Source: Candidatus Fermentithermobacillaceae bacterium
Lineage (GTDB): Bacteria > Bacillota > Sulfobacillia > Fermentithermobacillales > DUSS01
Assembly: GCA_012842495.1 (NCBI GenBank)
Contig: DUSS01000004.1
Coordinates: forward strand, 62,001-126,000
Reading direction: 5' to 3'
DNA: 64,000 nt
Shown: one piece after another, positions 17,106 through 26,762 of the stretch
How the letters are laid out: every line of letters begins with the position of its first letter
How positions within the stretch are numbered: the first letter of the stretch is position 1
Notes under the pieces: generated by a model
Databases searched by the model: none
What the model was told of the DNA's origin: nothing
Seen by the model: only the letters and a program-made list of their open reading frames with translations
Position numbers and translations under genes: made by a program

Positions 17106-18368
17106 CTAGAAAGCTCTAACCGCCCCCGCTACCAGGGACACGCAAATTACGAAAACAAACGCGGTTACACCTACGCTCGTAGCCACGAGCCCGATGGCGG
17201 AAGATACCGCCTTCATCGATTTCCCCGCTCCGCTCGGAAGAAACGCACTGCACAAAACCGCCGCCAGCTTCCACGCCAGCAGGATCCCGAGGATTCTGAC
17301 GAGAGGTAGAGACGTAACCGCAAGGACCAGGACCGATCCTGCCACTCCCAGGGCAGACCTCAGCGCCGATGAAGCTACGAAGAACATATCCATCGTGTCG
17401 GAAACCATTTTTCCGGCCACCGGCACAAAGGTGGAACTGAGGTATTTCGCAGTTCGCAGCGCGACGCCGTCCGCCACTCCGGCACTGGCACGCTGGGAAA
17501 CAACGACGCCGACGAAACTCGCCATTGTGACTCCGATGAGAACGAAGGCGACCTGCCTCAAGAGTTCCGAAGCTCCGGACACCCGACCCTCCATTCCAAG
17601 ACCCGCGGCAAACTCCATCGCGGTCGCGGTAAAGAGGAGGGGAAGGGCGATGTCGGTCATAACGGTCACTACCATGTATCCACTCCCGAGCACGAGGGGA
17701 TGAAGGGTGGCCGCGGAAATGGGGGCACCGGATGATGCTGTGAGGCTCACCATGACAGGAACGAGCGCATACAAAAGGGTCAGGAGGTTATTCACAGCCT
17801 GCCGGGCCATGTCTGCGCATTGCTGGAAACTGGTCCAGGCCATCAGCGCAAGGACCAGGAAACACGCCCATGTGGCGATAGGCGCAGCACCGTCCCGTGT
17901 CATGGACGATGCGATGATCTCGAGAAGCCCCATGATAACGCATACGAGGATGAGCTTGCCCAGGAATGGCACAATTGTAATGACTTCCCCGAGGACCTTT
18001 CCCGATATGTACTGGCCGATCCTTTTCCAGTCCGGTCCCTTCCCCGACAGGACGTCGCCAACTAACTCCCTCCAGCTGTAAGAGGGAAGCGCTTCGAGCT
18101 CAGACTGAACTTCGTCGAGCACCGCAGAAACACCCGAATCATCCAGGGAAGTCAGCGACGGACCTGGGAGATTTCCGGAGAGCACCGGGGATTCGGTAGA
18201 CCCGGGCACTCCTGCGGACGCCCCGGTTCCAGATGACCACATAAGGAGGGAGAGCCCGAGAATGAGTATGGTTTTCCCAATCAACCCGGCCCTTCTGGAC
18301 GAAACGTTTCGTCCCGCCTGCCGGCAATACTGACAAGAGGTGAGAGATAGCTGTAACCTGGGGCCCAA
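17106..18368 (-). CDS. spoIIIAE: stage III sporulation protein AE
   Basis: SpoIIIAE is the large polytopic membrane protein of the A-Q complex, with a cleavable signal peptide. The 420 residues begin with a signal-like hydrophobic stretch (LIGKTILILGLSLLMWSSG). About eight membrane segments follow, with conserved pieces such as ALVPVMVSLTASSGAPISAA and FVPVAGKMVSDTMDMFF. TTG 18368 lies five bases after GGAGGTGA; a GTG inside that site also opens the frame. It is the fifth gene of the operon, downstream of AD. Confidence 0.93.
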   Translation of the reverse strand: MGPRLQLSLTSCQYCRQAGRNVSSRRAGLIGKTILILGLSLLMWSSGTGASAGVPGSTESPVLSGNLPGPSLTSLDDSGVSAVLDEVQSELEALPSYSWRELVGDVLSGKGPDWKRIGQYISGKVLGEVITIVPFLGKLILVCVIMGLLEIIASSMTRDGAAPIATWACFLVLALMAWTSFQQCADMARQAVNNLLTLLYALVPVMVSLTASSGAPISAATLHPLVLGSGYMVVTVMTDIALPLLFTATAMEFAAGLGMEGRVSGASELLRQVAFVLIGVTMASFVGVVVSQRASAGVADGVALRTAKYLSSTFVPVAGKMVSDTMDMFFVASSALRSALGVAGSVLVLAVTSLPLVRILGILLAWKLAAVLCSAFLPSGAGKSMKAVSSAIGLVATSVGVTAFVFVICVSLVAGAVRAF

Positions 18369-18415
18369 TCCTTTCACCTCCTCACGTCTCCGGCAGCCAG
18401 GTGTTTCAGGTGCAT

Positions 18416-18802
18416 CTAGGTCAGGAGAGATAGAATGAGCTGGAATACTCCCTCAATCACAGGGAGGGCCGCCACCAAAATCAGGATCTTTCCTGCCAGC
18501 TCGACTCTGGAGGCCAGGTTCTCCTCTCCTGCATCCCGGCAAAGGTCTGCGGCAAAGTCCACCACGTAGGCGATCCCCAGAACCTTGAGGGCGACGCCAA
18601 GATAAGTGCTTCCTATCCCTGCATTCTCAGCCATGTCTTTGAATACCAGCATGACTCCTACGGCTCTCGGCGCGACCAGCATCAAGATAAAGGCACCCGC
18701 AGCCAGAGAGAGCATGACCCCCATTTCGGGCCTTTCTCTCCTGATTAAGGCGAGGATTAGACTGCAAACTAACCCCAGAACGGCCACCTGGAACACGTTC
18801 AT
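18416..18802 (-). CDS. spoIIIAD: stage III sporulation protein AD
   Basis: This 128-residue membrane protein has about four hydrophobic segments, including FQVAVLGLVCSLILALI at the start and NAGIGSTYLGVALKVLGIAY in the middle, matching SpoIIIAC/AD family proteins. In the feeding-tube complex AC and AD are predicted to form small membrane components. It follows spoIIIAC by 10 bp and precedes spoIIIAE. Confidence 0.93.
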   Translation of the reverse strand: MNVFQVAVLGLVCSLILALIRRERPEMGVMLSLAAGAFILMLVAPRAVGVMLVFKDMAENAGIGSTYLGVALKVLGIAYVVDFAADLCRDAGEENLASRVELAGKILILVAALPVIEGVFQLILSLLT

Positions 18803-18812
18803 CGGTATTTCC

Positions 18813-19010
18813 TCACGGTAGCTGGAACATTACCCGTATGGTAGAGAAGAAATCCCATATCAGCTTGGTAACCATGGTAAGGACCACCACGACACCGGTA
18901 AGGGTAATGAGCCAGGCGTATTCCTCTTTTCCCGCCTGTTTGATGACGGAATGGAGCACGGACACGACGATAGCTATCCCGGCGATCTTAAAGATGAGAT
19001 CGACGTCCAC
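18813..19010 (-). CDS. spoIIIAC: stage III sporulation protein AC
   Basis: The 65-residue protein has two membrane segments (IFKIAGIAIVVSVLHSVI and WLITLTGVVVVLTMVTKLIW), joined by a short polar loop with the conserved KQAGKEEYA. Length and sequence fit SpoIIIAC closely. GTG 19010 follows a GGGGGAGG site. It lies between spoIIIAB and spoIIIAD. Confidence 0.93.
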   Translation of the reverse strand: MDVDLIFKIAGIAIVVSVLHSVIKQAGKEEYAWLITLTGVVVVLTMVTKLIWDFFSTIRVMFQLP

Positions 19011-19030
19011 GGTCTTCGCCTCCCCCGTTC

Positions 19031-19543
19031 CTACACCAGCAGCAGCACCAGCACCGCGGCCCCGAGAATCCCCAGGTGCCTGTAAAGTTTCCCGTACCTG
19101 GTGGCATCGTTGGTGGCGTTTTCCTTGAGGATCCTGATTCGCTGACGGGTCGCCTCTATTAGCGCTATTTGCTCGGACCTGCCTGAGGTTCCAAGGCCGG
19201 CTGCCATTTCCAGGATGACGTTCTGAGCTTCGAGTCCGAGCGACGCAAGGCCGGCCCCGTTCAGGACCTCTTTGAGGGCTTCGGAGGGAACCATCCCCCC
19301 GCGCCTGCCCAAAAGCGCCGAAGCTTTTGAAAAAGCACGGCCCACGAGGCCCCCTGCAACCTCGCCCGAAACGAGAAGGGCCCGGGGAAGGGGGGTGAGC
19401 CCGTAGGATATCTCGGTCTCAAGGTGCAAAAGAGCTCTATCCAGGCAGTCCAGTTCGCGGCATTTCACCGCGAGCCGGGACGAGCAAGATATCCCCAATA
19501 AAAGACCGGATACCAGAATCAGGGCCGAGCCCAGAACTTTCAT
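19031..19543 (-). CDS. spoIIIAB: stage III sporulation protein AB
   Basis: SpoIIIAB is distantly related to GspF-type inner-membrane proteins of secretion systems. The protein (170 residues from ATG 19543) has an N-terminal hydrophobic segment (LGSALILVSGLLLGISCS), the family motif LETEISYGLTPLPRAL, and a C-terminal membrane segment ending in leucines and valines. The frame opens at 19555, but ATG 19543 gives the usual MKVLG start. It follows spoIIIAA by 18 bp. Confidence 0.92.
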   Translation of the reverse strand: MKVLGSALILVSGLLLGISCSSRLAVKCRELDCLDRALLHLETEISYGLTPLPRALLVSGEVAGGLVGRAFSKASALLGRRGGMVPSEALKEVLNGAGLASLGLEAQNVILEMAAGLGTSGRSEQIALIEATRQRIRILKENATNDATRYGKLYRHLGILGAAVLVLLLV

Positions 19544-19561
19544 GACGACGAACAACTCTTC

Positions 19562-20614
19562 TCATCCCCCTCTCTCATCCCCCTCAGTACGCGGTCCGAC
19601 GTATTCCACCGTTCCCGGACCGTTTCTTCGGGACAACACCACGAAAACCTCAAAGTATCCTTTATCGACGAGCCAGGAGGAATAGGGTCTTCTCGCGAGG
19701 TCCTCAATGTCTCGAGCGTGCGCGCTGGCGAGGATGGCCACTCCTGCGGCGCATGCCTCCGCACAAGCTCTGGCGTCCCCGTCGCCGCCGATTTCGTCCG
19801 TGACCACCACGTCGGGGCTCATGGATCTTATGACCATCATCATCCCCATTGCCTTGGGGCAACGGTCCAGCACATCGACGCGGGGACCCAGGTCATGCTG
19901 GGGAACTCCGTCGTAGCAGGCAGCTATCTCAGACCGCTCGTCCACCACTCCCACGTGGCATGGATGAAGCTTCATCTCGGACCGGCCTTCGGAAAGAACC
20001 CGCGATAGATCCCTCAACATGGTCGTCTTTCCGGCCCGGGGCGGCGACACGATCAGGGTTGAACGAGGCTTCTTCTCGGGGCCCTCCGTGAGAATCAGGG
20101 GAAGAACCTTCTCGGAAACACCTTTGACGTGGCGGGCGATTCGGATGTTAAATCCGTAGACTTCTCGCAGCACGTGCTTCTCGCTAGAGAAGGCGGCCAT
20201 CCGACCCACAAGACCTACCCGGTGGCCGCCTGGAAGGGTGACGTAACCCGTGGCGAGTTCGACTTCCATAGCGTAGGAGGAACAATCGGTAAGGAGCGCG
20301 AAAGTCCTCTGAACTTCCCCGCCATCGGGGCGAAAGCTCGCCTCCGGTTTCACCTCGGTTCCGGCGGGGGAAAGGAACACATCACCGGAAGAAAGCACGA
20401 GACAGAGAGGCAAACCTTTGCGAATGCGGATTTCCTCCAGGGTCTCCCGGCGGGAAGGTGCTGTCCGTTCCAGCCAGGCCGACACCGCTCGCGCAATCCC
20501 GGATGAAAGCAGAGGCAGCACCTGACTCTCGATTTTTGCCGGGGTTTCGCACGGTCCCTGCCCGAAAGCTCGGGCGGGCGTAGCCTCAAAAGATCCGCGA
20601 GTCACCGAGCTCAC
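19562..20614 (-). CDS. spoIIIAA: stage III sporulation protein AA, AAA+ ATPase
   Basis: SpoIIIAA is the secretion-type ATPase of the SpoIIIA complex. Visible are EEIRIRKGLPLCLVLSSGD in the N-terminal domain, GYVTLPGGHRVGLVGRM, a Walker A region VSPPRAGKTTMLRDLSRVLS and the Walker B/acidic segment VVVTDEIGGDGDARACAEA. The C-terminus ends in the family-typical FEVFVVLSRRNGPGTVEYVG. The start is taken as GTG 20614, preceded by GAGAGGTGG; the frame opens at 20623. It is the first gene of the operon, and a possible sigma-E promoter lies directly upstream. Confidence 0.94.
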   Translation of the reverse strand: MSSVTRGSFEATPARAFGQGPCETPAKIESQVLPLLSSGIARAVSAWLERTAPSRRETLEEIRIRKGLPLCLVLSSGDVFLSPAGTEVKPEASFRPDGGEVQRTFALLTDCSSYAMEVELATGYVTLPGGHRVGLVGRMAAFSSEKHVLREVYGFNIRIARHVKGVSEKVLPLILTEGPEKKPRSTLIVSPPRAGKTTMLRDLSRVLSEGRSEMKLHPCHVGVVDERSEIAACYDGVPQHDLGPRVDVLDRCPKAMGMMMVIRSMSPDVVVTDEIGGDGDARACAEACAAGVAILASAHARDIEDLARRPYSSWLVDKGYFEVFVVLSRRNGPGTVEYVGPRTEGDERGG

Positions 20615-20637
20615 CCTGTCCACCTCTCGTTGTCATA

Positions 20638-20666
20638 ACATATTGAGGCGGACGAGCTCTTATGAC
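20638..20666 (-). promoter_or_regulatory. possible sigma-E promoter of spoIIIA operon
   Basis: Upstream of spoIIIAA the minus strand reads GTCATAA, 14 bases, CAATATGT. The -35 is close to the GTCATATT sigma-E consensus, and the spacer length is correct. The -10 matches CATACACT only partly. SpoIIIA operons are sigma-E dependent in Bacillus and Clostridium, so the position is right, but this is a consensus match by eye. Confidence 0.4.
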
Positions 20667-20708
20667 TCGACGGTTTCACTTATTCAAACTCAAAAAGGCT
20701 GGAAAAAC

Positions 20709-21215
20709 TCAGCGTCTCCTCTTGGACCTGCTCACTTTACCTCGTACGTCTTCGTCCTCGTCACCGTCGTCTACGTCTTCCACCTCGTCCTCTTCGTCCT
20801 CTGCATCCTCTTCGTCTTCGGCCTCTCCGGCTTCCATGTCCTCATCCTCAGTTTCGGCCCACTTTATGTCCTCGAACCGGATTCTTTCCCCGCATTCGGG
20901 ACACACGACTTCCACGTCCTCGTCGCTCAGGGCGTCGAGGTCAACTTCTACGAGCTCTCCGCAATGAGGGCATTCGACTTCGACGAATTCATCTCCGTAA
21001 ACTTCGCTTTCCAGGTCTGACAGGTCCTCATCTACGGCGTCCAAATACTCCTCCAAACTCTCCTGTTCTTCCGCGAGATCCTCGATGACTTCCGCCATTT
21101 CCTTTACGACCTCAACCAGAGCCTTTATGGCCTTGCCTTCCTTGGTCTCCGCCGATATCTCCAATCCCTCGACCAGACCCTCTACGTACGCAGCTTTCGA
21201 TTTCAAGTCATCCAT
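20709..21215 (-). CDS. CD1247-type protein with zinc ribbon and acidic tail
   Basis: The 168-residue protein starts MDDLKSKAAYVEGLVEGL and continues as a long amphipathic helix (CD1247 N-terminal domain), probably a coiled coil. It has two CPxC knuckles (VECPHCGELVEV and VVCPECGERI) that should bind one zinc. The tail is extremely rich in Asp and Glu and ends in a basic SRSKRRR. ATG 21215 has GGAGGG upstream. Such genes commonly sit between efp and spoIIIAA in clostridia, as here. The function is unknown; the zinc ribbon and acidic tail suggest contact with RNA polymerase or another basic partner, which is inference. Confidence 0.7.
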   Translation of the reverse strand: MDDLKSKAAYVEGLVEGLEISAETKEGKAIKALVEVVKEMAEVIEDLAEEQESLEEYLDAVDEDLSDLESEVYGDEFVEVECPHCGELVEVDLDALSDEDVEVVCPECGERIRFEDIKWAETEDEDMEAGEAEDEEDAEDEEDEVEDVDDGDEDEDVRGKVSRSKRRR

Positions 21216-21238
21216 GGAAATCCCTCCTCCATATGTTA

Positions 21239-21796
21239 TCAAACCCTCTCAATGTATTGCCCGGTCCTGGTGTCAACCTTGACCACGTCACCCACGTTGA
21301 CAAAGAGCGGCACCCTGATCACGGCGCCGGTCTCAAGCTTCGCCGGCTTAGACCCCCCTGTAGCAGTATCCCCCCGGACACCTGGATCCGTTTCCACCAC
21401 TTTGAGTTCGACAAAGTTCGGCACCTCAACGCCGATTATGCGGCCGTCATACAGGAGGATGTAAACGGTCATGTTCTCCTTAAGGTATTTCACCCCCGAT
21501 CCGACCGCATCTTCTGTGAGGGTCACCTGTTCGTACGTTTCCGCGTCCATAAACGTGTAATCCTTATCCACGCTGTACAGGAACTGTGCTTCCCGTCGCT
21601 CTATGTGGGCGCGGGGGAGCTTCTCACCTGCGTTGAAAGTCCGCTCCAAAACAGCTCCGGTTATGACGTTCTTTATTTTGGCCCGCACGAAAGCTGACCC
21701 TTTTCCCGGCTTGACGTGCTGGAATTCGACGACAACCCAGGGTTCACCGTCGATTTCGATGGTTGCTCCGGTGTGAAAGTCGTTGGTGGATATCAT
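21239..21796 (-). CDS. efp: elongation factor P
   Basis: EF-P rescues ribosomes stalled on polyproline stretches. The 185-residue protein has the N-terminal KOW-like domain with [19 protein letters not shown], where the lysine of PGKG is the residue modified in many bacteria. It also has the two OB folds and the C-terminal signature [17 protein letters not shown] and [23 protein letters not shown] 21796 gives the standard MISTNDF start with a GAGGA site. It lies between the peptidase and CD1247-type genes, the usual order in clostridia. Confidence 0.97.
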   Translation of the reverse strand: MISTNDFHTGATIEIDGEPWVVVEFQHVKPGKGSAFVRAKIKNVITGAVLERTFNAGEKLPRAHIERREAQFLYSVDKDYTFMDAETYEQVTLTEDAVGSGVKYLKENMTVYILLYDGRIIGVEVPNFVELKVVETDPGVRGDTATGGSKPAKLETGAVIRVPLFVNVGDVVKVDTRTGQYIERV

Positions 21797-21914
21797 ACCC
21801 GTGGTTCCTCGCTTTCCGTCCAAGTTTTCTCGGGTTCCGTTCTTTTTATGTTTGAAACCAGCTGAATGCGCTCCCGTTCCGCCGGAACACCGAGAACAGT
21901 TATTCTATGACTTC

Positions 21915-23003
21915 TTACCTTTCCAACCCTCCGAGCACCTTCAAGTCTTTTGGAAAAGAAGTGAGGACCTCTGGTCCATCGTCCCCCACTACCACCAGGT
22001 CCTCGATGCGGACGCCTCCGAAGCCGGGTATGTACACCCCCGGTTCAACGGTGACCACCATGCCCGGTTCCAGAATATCCTCGGATTTCTGACCGAGCCT
22101 TGGGGATTCATGAACCTGGAGCCCGACGCCGTGGCCGATCCCGTGCCCGAAATACTGCCCGTAGCCTGCCTCCTCGATTACTTTACGCCCAGCTGCATCT
22201 ACCTCGGAAGCTTTGACACCTGCCCTCACCGCCCGTAGGCCTGCCTGCTGCGCCCTCCTCACCACTTCGTAGATTTCTCTATGCCTCTCCTCGAGGGGCT
22301 CCACCACGAAGGTCCTTGTGCAATCGGAAACGTACCCGCTCCATACCGCTCCGAAATCGACCGTAACGAAATCTCCGGGTTCGATTTTCTTATCCCCGGG
22401 CTCCCCGTGAGGCAAAGAGGACCTGGCTCCCGAGACGGCGATGATCGGAAAGGCCACTCCTTCGGACCCCATCTTCCTCATGGTAAACTCGAGTTCCAGC
22501 GCCACGTCTCGTTCGGAGACGCCCGGCCTTATCGACGATACCACCATCGAGAAAGCATCATCGGCCAGTTTCGCAGCTTTTCTTATCGCCTGGATTTCCT
22601 CAGGGGTCTTTTTCGCCCTCAGCTTCTCCACCCATCCCGAAGCCGGAACGAGCCTCGTGTCCTTGAACCGCTTGGTCATGTTTTCCCATGAGGCGAACGT
22701 CACGTGCTCGGACTCGAAGGTCAGGGACTTGATTCCGAGAGAGCTCACGGTATCGGCGACCACGTCTTTGTCCAGCTTGGTTTCGATAACCCGGAAGTCG
22801 GGGGCCTGGGACGAAGCTTGCTCCGTATACCGTCCATCGGTGAACAGTATAGCTTCGCTTCCGGTGATGAGAAGCGCTCCCGCGTCCCCCGTGAAACCCG
22901 AAAGGTACCGCATGTTGTAACGGAAGGATATGTACGCCGCATCCACTTTTTCCTCTTCGAGCTTGTGCCGTATCGCCTTTATGCGGTCTTCAAAGGGCTT
23001 CAA
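21915..23003 (-). CDS. Xaa-Pro aminopeptidase (M24 family)
   Basis: This M24B peptidase removes N-terminal residues before proline. The N-terminal creatinase-like domain covers about residues 1-125. The catalytic pita-bread domain contains [20 protein letters not shown] (first metal Asp, and Asp in SDCTR), [19 protein letters not shown] (metal and substrate His) and [20 protein letters not shown] (both Glu). All five metal ligands are present. TTG 23003 lies five bases after GGAGGTGATC, a perfect ribosome-binding site; the frame opens further upstream at 23084. Members of this family sit upstream of efp in many clostridia. Confidence 0.93.
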   Translation of the reverse strand: MKPFEDRIKAIRHKLEEEKVDAAYISFRYNMRYLSGFTGDAGALLITGSEAILFTDGRYTEQASSQAPDFRVIETKLDKDVVADTVSSLGIKSLTFESEHVTFASWENMTKRFKDTRLVPASGWVEKLRAKKTPEEIQAIRKAAKLADDAFSMVVSSIRPGVSERDVALELEFTMRKMGSEGVAFPIIAVSGARSSLPHGEPGDKKIEPGDFVTVDFGAVWSGYVSDCTRTFVVEPLEERHREIYEVVRRAQQAGLRAVRAGVKASEVDAAGRKVIEEAGYGQYFGHGIGHGVGLQVHESPRLGQKSEDILEPGMVVTVEPGVYIPGFGGVRIEDLVVVGDDGPEVLTSFPKDLKVLGGLER

Positions 23004-23186
23004 AGAGATCACCTCCATGCCTCTGAACGCGCTCATTCTACCATAACGCACCGAGGATTCACCATAATCTGCCGTCCGGTTCACCCGGGGCTCCGAGCGG
23101 GAAAATCGATTTGCCGCCGGGAACTCCTTCTCCGCCGGCGGTGATCAGGCGAATCCCGGTGCATCCCCAAAGGTTGAGACATCACG

Positions 23187-24428
23187 CTACATGGGATAAA
23201 ACGGGAAGGAGGACGTGAGCTCCAGCACCTCCCCGCGGACCTTATCCAGCTTCGCCGGATCATCTTTCGAGGCGAGAGTCCTGTCGATGAGTTCGGCGAT
23301 GATTTTCATCTCAGGTTCCTTCATCCCCCGGGTGGTGACGGTCGGAGTGCCTATACGGATTCCCGAGGTGATCGTGGGTTTACGTTTGTCGAAGGGAATT
23401 GCATTCTTGTTTACGGTTATACCCACGGCGTCCAATGCCCTCTCCGCTTCGAGACCGGTTATCCCCTTGGGCGTAAGATCCACGAGCATCAAATGGTTGT
23501 CGGTTCCCCCCGACACAAGCCGGTAACCCCTGGCCATGAGTTCCTCCGCCAGGCACTTGGCGTTCTTCACTATCTGCTGCTGGTATTCGCGGAAAGCCGG
23601 ACTCATGGCCTCTTTTAACGCCACCGCTTTGGCGGCGATTACATGCATGAGCGGGCCTCCCTGAGTCCCGGGGAATATGGCCTTATCGATGGCTCCGGCC
23701 CAGTCTTGGGAAACCAGGATCATCCCGCCCCGCGGCCCGCGGAGAGTTTTGTGGGTGGTCGTGGTGACGAACTGGGCGTGGGGCACCGGCGAAGGGTGAA
23801 TCCCCGCGGCGACGAGACCGGCGATGTGCGCCATGTCCACCATGAGCAGCGCGCCGACTTCCTCAGCTATGGAGCGGAAAGCGGCGAAGTCGATAACCCT
23901 CGGATAGGCCGAGGCTCCGGCCACGATGAGCCTGGGCCGGTGCGTCCGGGCAAGCTCCCTGACCTCGTCGTAATCGATGGTCTCCGTCTTGGGATTCACG
24001 CCATAGGCCACGAAATTGAAGTACTTCCCGGATATGTTGACGGGGCTCCCGTGGGTGAGGTGACCACCGTGGCTCAGATTCATGCCCAGCACGGTGTCTC
24101 CCGGTTTTAGACAGGCAAAGTATACGGCTGTGTTGGCCTGGGCGCCCGAGTGGGGCTGAACGTTGGCGTGGTCCGCGCCGAACAGGGCACAGGCTCGCTT
24201 TCTCGCCAGGTCCTCCACGACGTCTACGAATTCACACCCTCCGTAATAACGGTGGGCAGGATACCCTTCAGCGTACTTGTTGGTCAACACTGAACCCATA
24301 GCTTCCAGCACCGCCTCGGATACGAGGTTTTCGGAAGCTATGAGCTCTATCACCCTCATCTGTCTCTTCTTTTCGTCCTGTATCGCCTGGTATATCTCGG
24401 GGTCTTCCATCATCAGGCTTTTTCCCAT
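23187..24428 (-). CDS. glyA: serine hydroxymethyltransferase
   Basis: GlyA interconverts serine plus tetrahydrofolate with glycine plus 5,10-methylene-THF, using PLP. The 413-residue protein has the family hallmarks [47 protein letters not shown], and the PLP-lysine motif [17 protein letters not shown]. Length and motifs are canonical. ATG 24428 has GAGGAGG eight bases upstream. It follows lpdA closely and completes the gcv gene set: the glycine cleavage system produces the methylene-THF that GlyA uses to make serine from a second glycine. Confidence 0.97.
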   Translation of the reverse strand: MGKSLMMEDPEIYQAIQDEKKRQMRVIELIASENLVSEAVLEAMGSVLTNKYAEGYPAHRYYGGCEFVDVVEDLARKRACALFGADHANVQPHSGAQANTAVYFACLKPGDTVLGMNLSHGGHLTHGSPVNISGKYFNFVAYGVNPKTETIDYDEVRELARTHRPRLIVAGASAYPRVIDFAAFRSIAEEVGALLMVDMAHIAGLVAAGIHPSPVPHAQFVTTTTHKTLRGPRGGMILVSQDWAGAIDKAIFPGTQGGPLMHVIAAKAVALKEAMSPAFREYQQQIVKNAKCLAEELMARGYRLVSGGTDNHLMLVDLTPKGITGLEAERALDAVGITVNKNAIPFDKRKPTITSGIRIGTPTVTTRGMKEPEMKIIAELIDRTLASKDDPAKLDKVRGEVLELTSSFPFYPM

Positions 24429-24468
24429 AACGGGAACCTCCTCTCTGATATGGTCCTCACCTCGTCCT

Positions 24469-25863
24469 TTACCTGGTTAAGAGGTGTATAGGCCTGGAAA
24501 CTACCCCATGACACGCCTCGAGCACAGCTTCGGGCAACGTCGGATGAGCGTGGACCATCTCGGCGATGTCCTTCGCAGAGAGCCCAGCTGCCATAGCGAG
24601 AGCTCCCTCGTGAATCAGATCGTCGGCATGAGGTCCCATGATGTGCATACCGAGGATCTTGCCGTTTTCGTCCGCTATAACCTTGACGAAGCCCTCGGTT
24701 TCTCCGATGGCCACGGCGCGACCGTTGGCGCTGAACGGGAACCTCGAAACCTTGAGGTTCGGGCAAATCCCGGAAGCTTCGGACTCCTTGAGACCCACCG
24801 AAGCGCACTCGGGTATGGAGAACACGCAGTTCGGCACCACCCTGTAATCCATCGTCCTGGGATGGCCGAATATGTTGTCCATAGCTACTATGCCTTCGAA
24901 AGAAGCTACCGGGGCAAGGTACGTCTTGCCCACTACGTCTCCTATAGCCCATATACCCTCTCTCGTCGTGGCCATCCTCGCATCCACCTGTATGCCTTTT
25001 TTCGAATAGGCGACACCGAGCGAGTCGAGGTCGAGCCCCCCGAAAGCCGGCTTTCGTCCCATGGCCACAAGGATGACATCGGCTCTTTTCTCGACCTTTT
25101 GACCGTCCTTGTCTTCGGCTACGAGCACCTTCTCCCCGTTTTCCTCCCGGATCTCCTTGACGTACAGGCCGCTGGAGACGGTGATTCCTTTGCGCTTCAA
25201 AATCATCATGAGTCTCCTGGATATCTCCTCGTCCACCGGAGGCAGTATGAGCGGGGAACGTTTGACCATCTCCACCTGGGAGCCGAAGGCGTTCCAGATG
25301 CACGCGAACTCCACGGCTACGACGCCTCCCCCGATCACCAGAAGCCGCTCGGGGATGCGGTTCAAAGACAGAGCGTCATCCGAAGATATGGTGTGGGAGA
25401 TGCTCTCCGCTGAAACCGGCGGAATCTCATGGGTAGAGCCCGTCGCTATGATGATGTGACGGGTCTCGAGCATTTCGCCGGTACCGTCTTCGCCTTTAAC
25501 CTCGACTTTGCCGGGACCGGGTACGGAAGCTTTACCGCGGAATATGTCCACCCCATTTCCCTTGAGGAGCTTCTCGAGGCCCGAAACCAGCGTCGTCACC
25601 GTCTTTTCCTTATGAGCCATGACCTTCTTCAGGTCGAGGCCGACGTTTTCCGCGACTATCCCGAATTCTCCCGTCCGCTTGGCCAGAAGATAAGTGGTGG
25701 CGGAATGAACGAGGGCTTTCGTGGGAATGCAACCGACGTTGAGGCATGTACCGCCGAGCTTGTCGGCTTCTACCAAAGCTATTTTCCCGCCGAGCTGCGC
25801 GCCACGAATAGCCGCGACGTATCCGCCCGGCCCGGAGCCTATTACTACGACGTCGTATTTCAA
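24469..25863 (-). CDS. lpdA: dihydrolipoyl dehydrogenase (L-protein)
   Basis: This flavoprotein reoxidises dihydrolipoyl groups using NAD+. The 464 residues contain the N-terminal FAD fold ([20 protein letters not shown]), the redox disulfide in [15 protein letters not shown], the NAD-binding motif [15 protein letters not shown], and the C-terminal dimer-interface His-Glu pair in [12 protein letters not shown]. All key residues are present. TTG 25863 lies five bases after a GAGGTGA site; a GTG nine bases upstream also opens the frame. Between the lipoylation genes and glyA, it most likely serves GcvH. Confidence 0.95.
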   Translation of the reverse strand: MKYDVVVIGSGPGGYVAAIRGAQLGGKIALVEADKLGGTCLNVGCIPTKALVHSATTYLLAKRTGEFGIVAENVGLDLKKVMAHKEKTVTTLVSGLEKLLKGNGVDIFRGKASVPGPGKVEVKGEDGTGEMLETRHIIIATGSTHEIPPVSAESISHTISSDDALSLNRIPERLLVIGGGVVAVEFACIWNAFGSQVEMVKRSPLILPPVDEEISRRLMMILKRKGITVSSGLYVKEIREENGEKVLVAEDKDGQKVEKRADVILVAMGRKPAFGGLDLDSLGVAYSKKGIQVDARMATTREGIWAIGDVVGKTYLAPVASFEGIVAMDNIFGHPRTMDYRVVPNCVFSIPECASVGLKESEASGICPNLKVSRFPFSANGRAVAIGETEGFVKVIADENGKILGMHIMGPHADDLIHEGALAMAAGLSAKDIAEMVHAHPTLPEAVLEACHGVVSRPIHLLTR

Positions 25864-25889
25864 TGCTATCACCTCTCACATTTGAATTT

Positions 25890-26762
25890 TCATCGACAGC
25901 AGGGCAAGCAACCCTCTTCCTCCTCGTCCTCTTCCATCCTTCCCCTTTCCAGGTTCCACCGGGGCGTCCCGTACTTCTCCGCAGAGAGCCGGCAGGATTC
26001 AAGGAGCTCCTGGTAGGTCATCCCGTCTTCGACGAACTCCCAGCCGAGCTCCCGTTCAAAACCCAGGCGCAAAGCTTCCTCAACATCGCAGGGTTCGACT
26101 CTGCGTCCCAATACGTCCGAGAGGGACGACGCCTTTTGCGCCAGGATGGCCTCGAGCTTCGCCCTCGATTCCTCCGAGCTCACCTTAAAGCAAGCAGCGA
26201 CCCTCTTCGGCGAAAAAGTGAGAGGGATCGACCCGTGCTGAAGGATGACTCCATCCCTTCTGGCCTGAGCCGAGCCCACGATCTTACGGCCGGAGGCAAC
26301 AACCTCGTACCAGGAAGGAGCCGAAAAACAAGCAGCTCTGGCGAAGCCCTGGGGTCCCCGGGTTCCCCGTTCCAGGGCCACCATTTCACATTTGACGCCG
26401 AGCAGGGAGAGCCCGCGGATAATGCCGCGGCATATTTGCCTGTATGTTTCGAGAACGCTTCCGGGGGCGTACGATTCGGGAACCGTCACGCTGTATGTCA
26501 CCTCATCGTCGTGAAGGACAGCTTTTCCCCCGGTGATCCTCCTGACCATTGAAAACCCCATCCTGGAGAGCCCGTCGAAATCCACTTCTTTCTGGGCGTC
26601 CTGAAAGTAACCCACCGACAAGCAGGGAGGATTCCATCTATAAAATCTGAGGGTGGGAAGGGATTCTCCTCGTTGCAGCGAGAGCAGGAGCGCTTCGTCC
26701 ACGGCCATGTTGTAGGCGCCTCTACACACTCCGGTCTTCAAGAGCCTCATCTTCACCGGCAT
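25890..26762 (-). CDS. LipM-like octanoyltransferase / lipoate-protein ligase family
   Basis: This protein belongs to the LplA/LipM/LipB cofactor-transferase fold. It has VRRITGGKAVLHDDEVTYS (family RRxxGGxAVxHD) and the lysine motif SGRKIVGSAQ. The segment ARAACFSAPSWYEVV carries a cysteine at the position of the catalytic cysteine of Bacillus LipM, followed by GVILQHGSIPL. This favours an octanoyl-transferring LipM activity (octanoyl-ACP to GcvH) over an ATP-dependent lipoate ligase. The C-terminus ends in a run of glutamates and CLPCC, which is unusual. The start is uncertain between ATG 26762 and ATG 26750; both overlap the end of the upstream radical SAM gene. Context with lipoyl synthase and gcv supports lipoylation of GcvH. 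Confidence 0.8.
   Translation of the reverse strand: MPVKMRLLKTGVCRGAYNMAVDEALLLSLQRGESLPTLRFYRWNPPCLSVGYFQDAQKEVDFDGLSRMGFSMVRRITGGKAVLHDDEVTYSVTVPESYAPGSVLETYRQICRGIIRGLSLLGVKCEMVALERGTRGPQGFARAACFSAPSWYEVVASGRKIVGSAQARRDGVILQHGSIPLTFSPKRVAACFKVSSEESRAKLEAILAQKASSLSDVLGRRVEPCDVEEALRLGFERELGWEFVEDGMTYQELLESCRLSAEKYGTPRWNLERGRMEEDEEEEGCLPCCR

Noticed and set aside
24413-25303. 296-codon minus-strand frame overlapping lpdA
   Set aside because: It is a frame shadow of lpdA; lpdA has all its catalytic motifs.
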